Shown here piece after piece: positions 15,201-31,200 of a DNA stretch of 64,000 nucleotides. The stretch covers positions 232,442,961 through 232,506,960 of the forward strand of contig CP136066.1 in assembly GCA_032622095.1 (NCBI GenBank), in the 5' to 3' direction. The position numbers and the translations under genes were made by a program. A model generated the notes under the pieces. It was not told the origin of the DNA. It made no database searches and worked only from the letters and a program-made list of their open reading frames with translations. The stretch's first letter is position 1, and every line of letters begins with the position of its first letter. The DNA comes from Siphonodentalium dalli (Eukaryota > Mollusca > Scaphopoda > Gadilida > Siphonodentaliidae).

Positions 15201-18200
15201 GTCTCCCAAATCTCTGAAATTTCATGTTTTTGGCACTGTAATACAAATTTATCAGTCTCTGAACCCATGTTTTGATTTTATTTGTTGCATTTCATCATAT
15301 TGAACTAAGTTTGGCCCCAAATGGTCCAGATAGAGGCCATTCTCAGAAATTAATGACCAAAAATGCATATTTTGGGGTAGTGCGGGTGTCGGGTAAGGCA
15401 AAAGAAACTTGGCCCACTCATTTTTATTCACTCTATATGTGGCAAAATACATCTAAAGAACTGTCTGAGATGTGAATTTAAATAAATATCAAAATACTGG
15501 GTGCATACATTATGTTACATTACTGCCATGGCTCATAATGTAAAAGGTAGGGCAGGTCAGGTCTCCCAAATCTCTGAAATTTCATGTTTTTGGCACCGTG
15601 ATACAAATTTATCAGTCTCTGAACCCCTGTTTTGATTTTATTTATTGCATCTCATCATATTGAACTAAGTTTGGCCCCAAATGGCCAGATAGAAGCCATT
15701 CTCAGAAATTAATGACCAAAAATGCATATTTTAAGGTAGGGCGGGTGTCGGGTAAGGCAAAAGAAACTTGGCCCACTCATTTTTATTCACTCTATATGTG
15801 GCAAAATACACGTAGAAAACTGTCTGAGATGTGAATTTAAATAAATATCAAAAGACTGGGTGCATACATTATGTTACATTACTGCCATGGCTCATAATGT
15901 AAAAGGTAGGGCAGGTGAGGTCTCCCAAATCTCAAAAATTTCATGTTTTTGGCCCCATAATACAAATTTATCAGTCTCCGAACCCCTGTTTTGATTTCAT
16001 TTATTGCATCTCATCATATTGAACTAAGTTTGGCCCCAAATGGTCCAGATAGAGGCCATTCTCAGAAATTAATGACCAAAAATGCATATTTTGGGGTAGG
16101 GCGGGTGTCGGGTAAGGCAAAAGAAACTTGGCCCACTCATTTTTATTCACTCTATATGTGGCAAAATACATCTAAAGAACTGTCTGAGATGTGAATTTAA
16201 ATAAATATCAAAAGACTGGGTGCATACATTATGTTACATTTCTGCCATGGCTCATAATGTAAAAGGTAGGGCAGGTCAGGTCTCCCAAATCTCTGAAATT
16301 TCATGTTTTTGGCACCGTGATACAAATTTATCAGTCTCTGAACCCCTGTTTTGATTTTATTTATTGCATCTCATCATATTGAACTAAGTTTGGCCCCAAA
16401 TGGCCCAGATAGAAGCCATTCTCAGAAATTAATTACCAAAAATGCATATTTTAAGGTAGGGCGGGTGTCGGGTAGGGCAAAAGAAACTTGGCCCACTCAT
16501 TTTTATTCACTCTATATGTGGCAAAATACACGTAGAAAACTGTCTGAGATGTGAATTTAAATAAATATCAAAAGACTGGGTCCATACATTATGTCACATT
16601 ACTGCCATGGCTCATAATGTAAAAGGTAGGGCAGGTGAGGTCTCCCAAATCTCTGAAATTTCATGTTTTTGGAATCGTAATACAAATTTATCAGTCTCCG
16701 AACCCCTGTTTTGATTTTATTTGTTGCATCTCATCATATTGAACTAAGTTTGGCCCCAAATGGTCCAGATAGAGGCCATTCTCAGAAATTAATGACCAAA
16801 AATGCATATTTTGGGGTAGGGCGGGTGTCGGGTAAGGCAAAAGAAACTTGGCCCACTCATTTTTATTCACTCTATATGTGGCAAAATACATCTAAAGAAC
16901 TGTCTGAGATGTGAATTGAAATAAATATCAAAAGACTGGGTGCATACATTATGTTACATTACTGCCATGGCTCATAATGTAAAAGGTAGGGCAGGTCAGG
17001 TCTCCCAAATCTCGGAAATTTCATGTTTTTGGCACCGTAATACAAATTTATCAGTCTCTGAACCCCTGTTTTGATTTTATTTATTGCATCTCATCATATT
17101 GAACTAAGTTTGGCCCCAAATGGCCCAGATAGAAGCCATTCTCAGAAATTAATGACCAAAAATGCATATTTTAAGGTAGGGCGGGTGTCGGGTAAGGCAA
17201 AAGAAACTTGGCCCACTCATTTTTATTCACTCTATATGTGGCAAAATATACGTAGAAAACTGTCTGAGATGTGAATTTAAATAAATATCAAAAGACTGGG
17301 TGCATACATTATGTTACATTACTGCCATGGCTCATAATGTAAAAGGTAGGGCAGGTGAGGTCTCCCAAATCTCAAAAATTTCATGTTTTTGGCCCCATAA
17401 TACAAATTTATCAGTCTCCGAACCCCTGTTTTGATTTCATTTATTGCATCTCATCATATTGAACTAAGTTTGGCCCCAAATGGTCCAGATAGAGGCCATT
17501 CTCAGAAATTAATGACCAAAAATGCATATTTTGGGGTAGGGCGGGTGTCGGGTAAGGCAAAAGAAACTTGGCCCACTCATTTTTATTCACTCTATATGTG
17601 GCAAAAAACATCTAAAGAACTGTCTGAGATGTGAATTTAAATAAATATCAAAAGACTGGGTGCATACATTATGTTACATTACTGCCATGGCCCATAATGT
17701 AAAAGGTAGGGCAGGTCAGGTCTCCCAAATCTCTGAAATTTCATGTTTTTGGCCCCATAATACAAATTTATCAGTCTCCGAACCCCTGTTTTGATTTTAT
17801 TTGTTGCATCTCATCATATTGAACTAAGTTTGGCCCCAAATGGCCCAGATAGAAGCCATTCTCAGAAATTAATGACCAAAAATGCATATTTTGGGGAAGG
17901 GCGGGTGTCGGGTAAGGCAAAAGAAACTTGGCCCACTCATTTTGATTCACTCTATATGTGGCAAAATACATCTAAAGAACTGTCTGAGATGTGAATTTAA
18001 ATAAATATCAAAAGACTGGGTCCATACATTATGTCACATTACTGCCATGGCTCATAATGTAAAAGGTAGGGCAGGTGAGGTCTCCCAAATCTCTGAAATT
18101 TCATGTTTTTGGCACCGTGATACAAATTTATCAGTCTCTGAACCCCTGTTTTGATTTTATTTATTGCATCTCATCATATTGAACTAAGTTTGGCCCCAAA

Positions 18201-20046
18201 TGGCCCAGATAGAAGCCATTCTCAGAAATTAATGACCAAAAATGCATATTTTAAGGTAGGGCGGGTGTCGGGTAAGGCAAAAGAAACTTGGCCCACTCAT
18301 TTTTATTCACTCTATATGTGGCAAAATACACGTAGAAAACTGTCTGAGATGTGAATTTAAATAAATATCAAAAGACTGGGTGCATACATTATGTTACATT
18401 ACTGCCATGGCTCATAATGTAAAAGGTAGAGAAGGTCAGGTCTCCCAAATCTCTGAAATTTCATGTTTTTGGCACTGTAATACAAATTTATCAGTCTCTG
18501 AACCCATGTTTTGATTTTATTTGTTGCATTTCATCATATTGAACTAAGTTTGGCCCCAAATGGCCCAGATAGAGGCCATTCTCAGAAATTAATGACCAAA
18601 AATGCATATTTTGGGGTAGGGCGGGTGTCGGGTAAGGCAAAAGAAACTTGGCCCACTCATTTTTATTCACTCTATATGTGGCAAAATACATCTAAAGAAC
18701 TGTCTGAGATGTGAATTTAAATAAATATCAAAATACTGGGTGCATACATTATGTTACATTACTGCCATGGCTCATAATGTTAAAGGTAGGGCAGGTGAGG
18801 TCTCCCAAATCTCTGAAATTTCATGTTTTTGGCACCGTGATACAAATTTATCAGTCTCTGAACCCCTGTTTTGATTTTATTTATTGCATCTCATCATATT
18901 GAACTAAGTATGGCCCCAAATGGCCCAGATAGAAGCCATTCTCAGAAATTAATGACCAAAAATGCATATTTTGGGGTAGGGCGGGTGTCGGGTAAGGCAA
19001 AAGAAACTTGGCCCACTCATTTTTATTCACTCTATATGTGGCAAAATACACGTAGAAAACTGTCTGAGATGTGAATTTAAATAAATATCAAAAGACTGGG
19101 TGCATACATTATGTTACATTACTGCCATGGCTCATAATGAAAAAGGTAGGGCAGGTCAGGTCTCCCAAATCTCTGAAATTTCATGTTTTTGGAACCGTAA
19201 TACAAATTTATCAGTCTCTGAACCCCTGTTTTGATTTTATTTATTGCATCTCATCATATTGAACTAAGTTTGGCCCCAAATGGCCCAGATAGAGGCCATT
19301 CTCAGAAATTAATGACCAAAAATGCATATTTTGGGGTAGGGCGGGTGTCGGGTAAGGCAAAAGAAACTTGGCCCACTCATTTTTATTCACTCTATATGTG
19401 GCAAAATACATCTAAAGAACTGTCTGAGATGTGAATTTAAATAAATATCAAAAGACTGGGTGCATACATTATGTTACATTACTGCCATGGCTCATAATGT
19501 AAAATGTAGGGCAGGTCAGGTCTCCCAAATCTCTGAAATTTCTAGTTTTTGGCACCGTAATACAAATTTATCAGTCTCCGAACCCCTGTTTTGATTTCAT
19601 TTATTGCATCTCATCATATTGAACTAAGTTTGGCCCCAAATGGTCCAGATAGAGGCCATTCTCAGAAATTAATGACCAAAAATGCATATTTTGGGGTAGG
19701 GCGGGTGTCGGGTAAGGCAAAAGAAACTTGGCCCACTCATTTTTATTCACTCTATATGTGGCAAAATACATGTAGAAAACTGTCTGAGATGTGAATTTAA
19801 ATAAATATCAAAAGACTGGGTCCATACATTATGTCACATTACTGCCATGGCTCATAATGTAAAAGGTAGGGCAGGTCAGGTCTCCCAAATCTCTGAAATT
19901 TCATGTTTTTTGCCCCATAATACAAATTTATCAGTCTCCGAACCCCTGTTTTGATTTTATTTGTTGCATTTCATCATATTGAACTAAGTTTGGCCCCAAA
20001 TGGCCCAGATAGAAGCCATTCTCAGAAATTAATGACCAAAAATGCA

Positions 20047-23000
20047 TGTGAATTTAAATAAATATCAAAAGACTGGGTGCATACATTATGTTACATTACT
20101 GCCATGGCTCATAATGTAAAAGGTAGGGCAGGTGAGGTCTCCCAAATCTAAAAAAATTTCATGTTTTTGGCACCGTAATACAAATTTATCAGTCTCCGAA
20201 CCCCTGTTTTGATTTCATTTATTGCATCTCATCATATTGAACTAAGTTTGGCCCCAAATGGTCCAGATAGAGGCCATTCTCAGAAATTAATGACCAAAAA
20301 TGCATATTTTGGGGTAGGGCGGGTGTCGGGTAAGGCAAAAGAAACTTGGCCCACTCATTTTTATTCACTCTATATGTGGCAAAATACATCTAAAGAACTG
20401 TCTGAGATGTGAATTTAAATAAATATCAAAAGACTGGGTGCATACATTATGTTACATTACTGCCATGGCTCATAATGTAAAAGGTAGGGCAGGTCAGGTC
20501 TCCCAAATCTCGGAAATTTCATGTTTTTGGCACCGTAATACAAATTTATCAGTCTCTGAACCCCTGTTTTGATTTTATTTATTGCATCTCATCATATTGA
20601 ACTAAGTTTGGCCCCAAATGGCCCAGATAGAAGCCATTCTCAGAAATTAATGACCAACAATGCATATTTTAAGGTAGGGCGGGTGTCGGGTAAGGCAAAA
20701 GAAACTTGGCCCACTCATTTTTATTCACTCTATATGTGGCAAAATACACGTAGAAAACTGTCTGAGATGTGAATTTAAATAAATATCAAAAGACTGGGTG
20801 CATACATTATGTTACATTACTGCCATGGCTCATAATGTAAAAGGTAGGGCAGGTCAGGTCTCCCAAATCTCTGAAATTTCATGTTTTTGGCACTGTAATA
20901 CAAATTTATCAGTCTCTGAACCCATGTTTTGATTTTATTTGTTGCATTTCATCATATTGAACTAAGTTTGGCCCCAAATGGCCCAGATAGAGGCCATTCT
21001 CAGAAATTAATGACCAAAAATGCATATTTTGGGGTAGGGCGGGTGTCGGGTAAGGCAAAAGAAACTTGGCCCACTCATTTTTATTCACTCTATATGTGGC
21101 AAAAAACATCTAAAGAACTGTCTGAGATGTGAATTTAAATAAATATCAAAAGACTGGGTGCATACATTATGTTACATTACTGCCATGGCTCATAATGTAA
21201 AAGGTAGGGCAGGTCAGGTCTCCCAAATCTCTGAAATTTCATGTTTTTGGCACTGTAATACAAATTTATCAGTCTCTGAACCCATGTTTTGATTTTATTT
21301 GTTGCATTTCATCATATTGAACTAAGTTTGGCCCCAAATGGCCCAGATAGAGGCCATTCTCAGAAATTAATGACCAAAAATGCATATTTTGGGGTAGGGC
21401 GGTGTCGGGTAAGGCAAAAGAAACTTGGCCCACTCATTTTTATTCACTCTATATGTGGCAAAATACATCTAAAGAACTGTCTGAGATGTGAATTTAAATA
21501 AATATCAAAATACTGGGTGCATACATTATGTTACATTACTGCCATGGCTCATAATGTAAAAGGTAGGGCAGGTCAGGTCTCCCAAATCTCTGAAATTTCA
21601 TGTTTTTGGCACCGTGATACAAATTTATCAGTCTCTGAACCCCTGTTTTGATTTTATTTATTGCATCTCATCATATTGAACTAAGTTTGGCCCCAAATGG
21701 CCCAGATAGAAGCCATTCTCAGAAATTAATGACCAACAATGCATATTTTAAGGTAGGGCGGGTGTCGGGTAAGGCAAAAGAAACTTGGCCCACTCATTTT
21801 TATTCACTCTATATGTGGCAAAATACACGTAGAAAACTGTCTGAGATGTGAATTTAAATAAATATCAAAAGACTGGGTGCATATATTATGTTACATTACT
21901 GCCATGGCTCATAATGAAAAAGGTAGGGCAGGTCAGGTCTCCCAAATCTCTGAAATTTCATGTTTTTGGAACCGTAATACAAATTTATCAGTCTCTGAAC
22001 CCCTGTTTTGATTTTATTTATTGCATCTCATCATATTGAACTAAGTTTGGCCCCAAATGGCCCAGATAGAGGCCATTCTCAGAAATTAATGACCAAAAAT
22101 GCATATTTTGGGGTAGGGCGGGTGTCGGGTAAGGCAAAAGAAACTTGGCCCACTCATTTTTATTCACTCTATATGTGGCAAAATACATCTAAAGAACTGT
22201 CTGAGATGTGAATTTAAATAAATATCAAAAGACTGGGTGCATACATTATGTTACATTACTGCCATGGCTCATAATGTAAAATGTAGGGCAGGTCAGGTCT
22301 CCCAAATCTCTGAAATTTCATTTTTTGGCACCGTAATACAAATTTATCAGTCTCCGAACCCCTGTTTTGATTTCATTTATTGCATCTCATCATATTGAAC
22401 TAAGTTTGGCCCCAAATGGTCCAGATAGAGGCCATTCTCAGAAATTAATGACCAAAAATGCATATTTTGGGGTAGGGCGGGTGTCGGGTAAGGCAAAAGA
22501 AACTTGGCCCACTCATTTTTATTCACTCTATATGTGGCAAAATACATGTAGAAAACTGTCTGAGATGTGAATTTAAATAAATATCAAAAGTCTGGGTCCA
22601 TACATTATGTCACATTACTGCCATGGCTCATAATGTAAAGGTAGGGCAGGTCAGGTCTCCCAAATCTCTGAAATTTCATGTTTTTTGCCCCATAATACAA
22701 ATTTATCAGTCTCCGAACCCCTGTTTTGATTTTATTTGTTGCATTTCATCATATTGAACTAAGTTTGGCCCCAAATGGCCCAGATAGAAGCCATTCTCAG
22801 AAATTAATGACCAAAAATGCATGTGAATTTAAATAAATATCAAAAGACTGGGTGCATACATTATGTTACATTACTGCCATGGCTCATAATGTAAAAGGTA
22901 GGGCAGGTGAGGTCTCCCAAATCTCAAAAATTTCATGTTTTTGGCACCGTAATACAAATTTATCAGTCTCCGAACCCCTGTTTTGATTTCATTTATTGCA

Positions 23001-24420
23001 TCTCATCATATTGAACTAAGTTTGGCCCCAAATGGTCCAGATAGAGGCCATTCTCAGAAATTAATGACCAAAAATGCATATTTTGGGGTAGGGCGGGTGT
23101 CGGGTAAGGCAAAAGAAACTTGGCCCACTCATTTTTATTCACTCTATATGTGGCAAAATACATCTAAAGAACTGTCTGAGATGTGAATTTAAATAAATAT
23201 CAAAAGACTGGGTGCATACATTATGTTACATTACTGCCATGGCTCATAATGTAAAAGGTAGGGCAGGTCAGGTCTCCCAAATCTCGGAAATTTCATGTTT
23301 TTGGCACCGTAATACAAATTTATCAGTCTCTGAACCCCTGTTTTGATTTTATTTATTGCATCTCATCATATTGAACTAAGTTTGGCCCCAAATGGCCCAG
23401 ATAGAAGCCATTCTCAGAAATTAATGACCAACAATGCATATTTTAAGGTAGGGCGGGTGTCGGGTAAGGCAAAAGAAACTTGGCCCACTCATTTTTATTC
23501 ACTCTATATGTGGCAAAATACACGTAGAAAACTGTCTGAGATGTGAATTTAAATAAATATCAAAAGACTGGGTGCATACATTATGTTACATTACTGCCAT
23601 GGCTCATAATGTAAAAGGTAGGGCAGGTCAGGTCTCCCAAATCTCTGAAATTTCATGTTTTTGGCACTGTAATACAAATTTATCAGTCTCTGAACCCATG
23701 TTTTGATTTTATTTGTTGCATTTCATCATATTGAACTAAGTTTGGCCCCAAATGGCCCAGATAGAGGCCATTCTCAGAAATTAATGACCAAAAATGCATA
23801 TTTTGGGGTAGGGCGGGTGTCGGGTAAGGCAAAAGAAACTTGGCCCACTCATTTTTATTCACTCTATATGTGGCAAAAAACATCTAAAGAACTGTCTGAG
23901 ATGTGAATTTAAATAAATATCAAAAGACTGGGTGCATACATTATGTTACATTACTGCCATGGCTCATAATGTAAAAGGTAGGGCAGGTCAGGTCTCCCAA
24001 ATCTCTGAAATTTCATGTTTTTGGCACTGTAATACATATTTATCAGTCTGTGAACCCATGTTTTGATTTTATTTGTTGCATTTCATCATATTGAACTAAG
24101 TTTGGCCCCAAATGGCCCAGATAGAGGCCATTCTCAGAAATTAATGACCAAAAATGCATATTTTGGGGTAGTGCGGGTGTCGGGTAAGGCAAAAGAAACT
24201 TGGCCCACTCATTTTTATTCACTCTATATGTGGCAAAATACATCTAAAGAACTGTCTGAGATGTGAATTTAAATAAATATCAAAATACTGGGTGCATACA
24301 TTATGTTACATTACTGCCATGGCTCATAATGTAAAAGGTAGGGCAGGTCAGGTCTCCCAAATCTCTGAAATTTCATGTTTTTGGCACCGTGATACAAATT
24401 TATCAGTCTCTGAACCCCTG
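20047..24420. repeat. Higher-order repeat of about 2,775 bp including a short monomer
   Basis: The deletion junction of the short monomer recurs at 20,047 and 22,822, and the following monomers match in order (for example the ACCAACAATGC variant near 20,655 and 23,429). The second copy loses its match near 24,400. The period is not a multiple of 360 because each unit includes one 257-bp monomer and small indels. Confidence 0.8.
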
Positions 24421-27400
24421 TTTTGATTTAATTTATTGCATCTCATCATTTTGAACTAAGTTTGGCCCCAAATGGCCCAGATAGAAGCCATTCTCAGAAA
24501 TTAATGACCAAAAATGCATATTTTAAGGTAGGGCGGGTGTCGGGTAAGGCAAAAGAAACTTGGCCCACTCATTTTTATTCACTCTATATGTGGCAAAATA
24601 CATCTAAAGAACTGTCTGAGATGTGAATTGAAATAAATATCAAAAGACTGGGTGCATACATTATGTTACATTACTGCCATGGCTCATAATGTAAAAGGTA
24701 GGGCAGGTCAGGTCTCCCAAATCTCGGAAATTTCATGTTTTTGGCACCGTAATACAAATTTATCAGTCTCTGAACCCCTGTTTTGATTTTATTTATTGCA
24801 TCTCATCATATTGAACTAAGTTTGGCCCCAAATGGCCCAGATAGAAGCCATTCTCAGAAATTAATGACCAAAAATGCATATTTTAAGGTAGGGCGGGTGT
24901 CGGGTAAGGCAAAAGAAACTTGGCCCACTCATTTTTATTCACTCTATATGTGGCAAAATACATCTAAAGAACTGTCTGAGATGTGAATTTAAATAAATAT
25001 CAAAAGACTGGGTGCATACATTATGTTACATTACTGCCATGGCTCATAATGTAAAAGGTAGGGCAGGTCAGGTCTCCCAAATCTCTGAAATTTCATGTTT
25101 TTGGCACTGTAATACATATTTATCAGTCTCCGAACCCCTGTTTTGATTTCATTTATTGCATCTCATCATATTGAACTAAGTTTGGCCCCAAATGGTCCAG
25201 ATAGAGGCCATTCTCAGAAATTAATGACCAAAAATGCATGTGAATTTATATAAATATCAAAAGACTGGGTGCATACATTATGTTACATTACTGCCATGGC
25301 TCATAATGTAAAATGTAGGGCAGGTCAGGTCTCCCAAATCTCTGAAATTTCATGTTTTTGGCACCGTAATACAAATTTATCAGTCTCCGAACCCCTGTTT
25401 TGATTTCATTTATTGCATCTCATCATATTGAATTAAGTTTGGCCCCAAATGGTCCAGATAGAGGCCATTCTCAGAAATTAATGACCAAAAATGCATATTT
25501 TGGGGTAGGGCGGGTGTCGGGTAAGGCAAAAGAAACTTGGCCCACTCATTTTTATTCACTCTATATGTGGCAAAATACACGTAGAAAACTGTCTGAGATG
25601 TGAATTTAAAAAAATATCAAAATACTGGGTCCATACATTATGTCACATTACTGCCATGGCTCATAATGTAAAAGGTAGGGCAGGTGAGGTCTCCCAAATC
25701 TGGGAAATTTCATGTTTTTGGAACCGTAATACAAATTTATCAGTCTCCGAACCCCTGTTTTGATTTTATTTGTTGCATTTCATCATATTGAACTAAGTTT
25801 GGCCCCAAATGGCCCAGATAGAAGCCATTCTCAGAAATTAATGACCAAAAATGCATGTGAATTTAAATAAATATCAAAAGACTGGGTGCATACATTATGT
25901 TACATTACTGCCATGGCTCATAATGTAAAAGGTAGGGCAGGTGAGGTCTCCCAAATCTCAAAAATTTCATGTTTTTGGCACCGTAATACAAATTTATCAG
26001 TCTCCGAACCCCTGTTTTGATTTCATTTATTGCATCTCATCATATTGAACTAAGTTTGGCCCCAAATGGCCCAGATAGAAGCCATTCTCAGAAATTAATG
26101 ACCAACAATGCATATTTTAAGGTAGGGCGGGTGTCGGGTAAGGCAAAAGAAACTTGGCCCACTCATTTTTATTCACTCTATATGTGGCAAAATACACGTA
26201 GAAAACTGTCTGAGATGTGAATTTAAATAAATATCAAAAGACTGGGTGCATACATTATGTTACATTACTGCCATGGCTCATAATGTAAAAGGTAGGGCAG
26301 GTCAGGTCTCCCAAATCTCTGAAATTTCATGTTTTTGGCACTGTAATACAAATTTATCAGTCTCTGAACCCATGTTTTGATTTTATTTGTTGCATTTCAT
26401 CATATTGAACTAAGTTTGGCCCCAAATGGCCCAGATAGAGGCCATTCTCAGAAATTAATGACCAAAAATGCATATTTTGGGGTAGGGCGGGTGTCGGGTA
26501 AGGCAAAAGAAACTTGGCCCACTCATTTTTATTCACTCTATATGTGGCAAAAAACATCTAAAGAACTGTCTGAGATGTGAATTTAAATAAATATCAAAAG
26601 ACTGGGTGCATACATTATGTTACATTACTGCCATGGCTCATAATGTAAAAGGTAGGGCAGGTCAGGTCTCCCAAATCTCTGAAATTTCATGTTTTTGGCA
26701 CCGTGATACAAATTTATCAGTCTCTGAACCCCTGTTTTGATTTAATTTATTGCATCTCATCATATTGAACTAAGTTTGGCCCCAAATGGCCCAGATAGAA
26801 GCCATTCTCAGAAATTAATGACCAAAAATGCATATTTTAAGGTAGGGCGGGTGTCGGGTAAGGCAAAAGAAACTTGGCCCACTCATTTTTATTCACTCTA
26901 TATGTGGCAAAATACATCTAAAGAACTGTCTGAGATGTGAATTGAAATAAATATCAAAAGACTGGGTGCATACATTATGTTACATTACTGCCATGGCTCA
27001 TAATGTAAAAGGTAGGGCAGGTCAGGTCTCCCAAATCTCGGAAATTTCATGTTTTTGGCACCGTAATACAAATTTATCAGTCTCTGAACCCCTGTTTTGA
27101 TTTTATTTATTGCATCTCATCATATTGAACTAAGTTTGGCCCCAAATGGCCCAGATAGAAGCCATTCTCAGAAATTAATGACCAAAAATGCATATTTTAA
27201 GGTAGGGCGGGTGTCGGGTAAGGCAAAAGAAACTTGGCCCACTCATTTTTATTCACTCTATATGTGGCAAAATACATCTAAAGAACTGTCTGAGATGTGA
27301 ATTTAAATAAATATCAAAAGACTGGGTGCATACATTATGTTACATTACTGCCATGGCTCATAATGTAAAAGGTAGGGCAGGTCAGGTCTCCCAAATCTCT

Positions 27401-28170
27401 GAAATTTCATGTTTTTGGCACTGTAATACATATTTATCAGTCTCCGAACCCCTGTTTTGATTTCATTTATTGCATCTCATCATATTGAACTAAGTTTGGC
27501 CCCAAATGGTCCAGATAGAGGCCATTCTCAGAAATTAATGACCAAAAATGCATGTGAATTTATATAAATATCAAAAGACTGGGTGCATACATTATGTTAC
27601 ATTACTGCCATGGCTCATAATGTAAAATGTAGGGCAGGTCAGGTCTCCCAAATCTCTGAAATTTCATGTTTTTGGCACCGTAATACAAATTTATCAGTCT
27701 CCGAACCCCTGTTTTGATTTCATTTATTGCATCTCATCATATTGAATTAAGTTTGGCCCCAAATGGTCCAGATAGAGGCCATTCTCAGAAATTAATGACC
27801 AAAAATGCATATTTTGGGGTAGGGCGGGTGTCGGGTAAGGCAAAAGAAACTTGGCCCACTCATTTTTATTCACTCTATATGTGGCAAAATACACGTAGAA
27901 AACTGTCTGAGATGTGAATTTAAAAAAATATCAAAATACTGGGTCCATACATTATGTCACATTACTGCCATGGCTCATAATGTAAAAGGTAGGGCAGGTG
28001 AGGTCTCCCAAATCTCGGAAATTTCATGTTTTTGGAACCGTAATACAAATTTATCAGTCTCCGAACCCCTGTTTTGATTTTATTTGTTGCATCTCATCAT
28101 ATTGAACTAAGTTTGGCCCCAAATGGTCCAGATAGAGGCCATTCTCAGAAATTAATGACCAAAAATGCAT
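24290..28170. repeat. Segmental duplication inside the satellite, 2,314-bp offset
   Basis: About 1.5 kb starting near 24,290 recurs 2,314 bp further on. Shared private markers are GATTTAATTTATTG (24,425 and 26,739), GTGAATTGAAATAAAT, the short-monomer junction followed by TTTATATAAAT (25,239 and 27,553), TTGAATTAAGTTTGG, and TTTAAAAAAATATC followed by a GGGTCCATAC variant. Two short monomers lie close together in the first copy (25,239 and 25,856). Confidence 0.75.
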
Positions 28171-28289
28171 ATTTTGGGGTAGGGCGGGTGTCGGGTAAGG
28201 CAAAAGAAACTTGGCCCACTCATTTTTATTCACTCTATATGTGGCAAAATACATCTAAAGAACTGTCTGAGATGTGAATTTAAATAAAT

Positions 28290-31200
28290 ATCAAAATACT
28301 GGGTGCATACATTATGTTACATTACTGCCATGGCTCATAATGTAAAAGGTAGGGCAGGTCAGGTCTCCCAAATCTCTGAAATTTCATGTTTTTGGCACCG
28401 TGATACAAATTTATCAGTCTCTGAACCCCTGTTTTGATTTTATTTATTGCATCTCATCATATTGAACTAAGTTTGGCCCCAAATGGCCCAGATAGAAGCC
28501 ATTCTCAGAAATTAATGACCAAAAATGCATATTTTAAGGTAGGGCAGGTGTCGGGTAAGGCAAAAGAAACTTGGCCCACTCATTTTTATTCACTCTATAT
28601 GTGGCAAAATACACGTAGAAAACTGTCTGAGATGTGAATTTAAATAAATATCAAAAGACTGGGTGCATACATTATGTTACATTACTGCCATGGCTCATAA
28701 TGAAAAAGGTAGGGCAGGTCAGGTCTCCCAAATCTCTGAAATTTCATGTTTTTGGAACCGTAATACAAATTTATCAGTCTCTGAACCCCTGTTTTGATTT
28801 TATTTATTGCATCTCATCATATTGAACTAAGTTTGGCCCCAAATGGCCCAGATAGAGGCCATTCTCAGAAATTAATGACCAAAAATGCATATTTTGGGGT
28901 AGGGCGGGTGTCGGGTAAAGCAAAAGAAACTTGGCCCACTCATTTTTATTCACTCTATATGTGGCAAAATACATCTAAAGAACTGTCTGAGATGTGAATT
29001 TAAATAAATATCAAAAGACTGGGTGCATACATTATGTTACATTACTGCCATGGCTCATAATGTAAAATGTAGGGCAGGTCAGGTCTCCCAAATCTCTGAA
29101 ATTTCATGTTTTTGGCACCGTAATACAAATTTATCAGTCTCCGAACCCCTGTTTTGATTTCATTTATTGCATCTCATCATATTGAACTAAGTTTGGCCCC
29201 AAATGGTCCAGATAGAGGCCATTCTCAGAAATTAATGACCAAAAATGCATGTGAATTTATATAAATATCAAAAGACTGGGTGCATACATTATGTTACATT
29301 ACTGCCATGGCTCATAATGTAAAATGTAGGGCAGGTCAGGTCTCCCAAATCTCTGAAATTTCATGTTTTTGGCACCGTAATACAAATTTATCAGTCTCCG
29401 AACCCCTGTTTTGATTTCATTTATTGCATCTCATCATATTGAATTAAGTTTGGCCCCAAATGGTCCAGATAGAGGCCATTCTCAGAAATTAATGACCAAA
29501 AATGCATATTTTGGGGTAGGGCGGGTGTCGGGTAAGGCAAAAGAAACTTGGCCCACTCATTTTTATTCACTCTATATGTGGCAAAATACACGTAGAAAAC
29601 TGTCTGAGATGTGAATTTAAAAAAATATCAAAAGACTGGGTGCATACATTATGTTACATTACTGCCATGGCTCATAATGTAAAAGGTAGGGCAGGTCAGG
29701 TCTCCCAAATCTCTGAAATTTCATGTTTTTGGCACTGTAATACAAATTTATCAGTCTCTGAACCCATGTTTTGATTTTATTTGTTGCATTTCATCATATT
29801 GAACTAAGTTTGGCCCCAAATGGCCCAGATAGAGGCCATTCTCAGAAATTAATGACCAAAAATGCATATTTTGGGGTAGGGCGGGTGTCGGGTAAGGCAA
29901 AAGAAACTTGGCCCACTCATTTTTATTCACTCTATATGTGGCAAAAAACATCTAAAGAACTGTCTGAGATGTGAATTTAAATAAATATCAAAAGACTGGG
30001 TGCATACATTATGTTACATTACTGCCATGGCTCATAATGTAAAAGGTAGGGCAGGTCAGGTCTCCCAAATCTCTGAAATTTCATGTTTTTGGCACCGTGA
30101 TACAAATTTATCAGTCTCTGAACCCCTGTTTTGATTTTATTTATTGCATCTCATCATATTGAACTAAGTTTGGCCCCAAATGGCCCAGATAGAAGCCATT
30201 CTCAGAAATTAATGACCAAAAATGCATATTTTAAGGTAGGGCAGGTGTCGGGTAAGGCAAAAGAAACTTGGCCCACTCATTTTTATTCACTCTATATGTG
30301 GCAAAATACACGTAGAAAACTGTCTGAGATGTGAATTTAAAAAAATATCAAAATACTGGGTCCATACATTATGTCACATTACTGCCATGGCTCATAATGT
30401 AAAAGGTAGGGCAGGTGAGGTCTCCCAAATCTCGGAAATTTCATGTTTTTGGAACCGTAATACAAATTTATCAGTCTCCGAACCCCTGTTTTGATTTTAT
30501 TTGTTGCATCTCATCATATTGAACTAAGTTTGGCCCCAAATGGTCCAGATAGAGGCCATTCTCAGAAATTAATGACCAAAAATGCATATTTTGGGGTAGG
30601 GCGGGTGTCGGGTAAGGCAAAAGAAACTTGGCCCACTCATTTTTATTCACTCTATATGTGGCAAAATACATCTAAAGAACTGTCTGAGATGTGAATTGAA
30701 ATAAATATCAAAAGACTGGGTGCATACATTATGTTACATTACTGCCATGGCTCATAATGTAAAAGGTAGGGCAGGTCAGGTCTCCCAAATCTCTGAAATT
30801 TCATGTTTTTGGCACCGTAATACAAATTTATCAGTCTCTGAACCCCTGTTTTGATTTTATTTATTGCATCTCATCATATTGAACTAAGTTTGGCCCCAAA
30901 TGGCCCAGATAGAAGCCATTCTCAGAAATTAATGACCAAAAATGCATATTTTAAGGTAGGGCGGGTGTCGGGTAAGGCAAAAGAAACTTGGCCCACTCAT
31001 TTTTATTCACTCTATATGTGGCAAAATACACGTAGAAAACTGTCTGAGATGTGAATTTAAATAAATATCAAAAGACTGGGTGCATACATTATGTTACATT
31101 ACTGCCATGGCTCATAATGTAAAAGGTAGGGCAGGTCAGGTCTCCCAAATCTCTGAAATTTCATGTTTTTGGCACTGTAATACAAATTTATCAGTCTCTG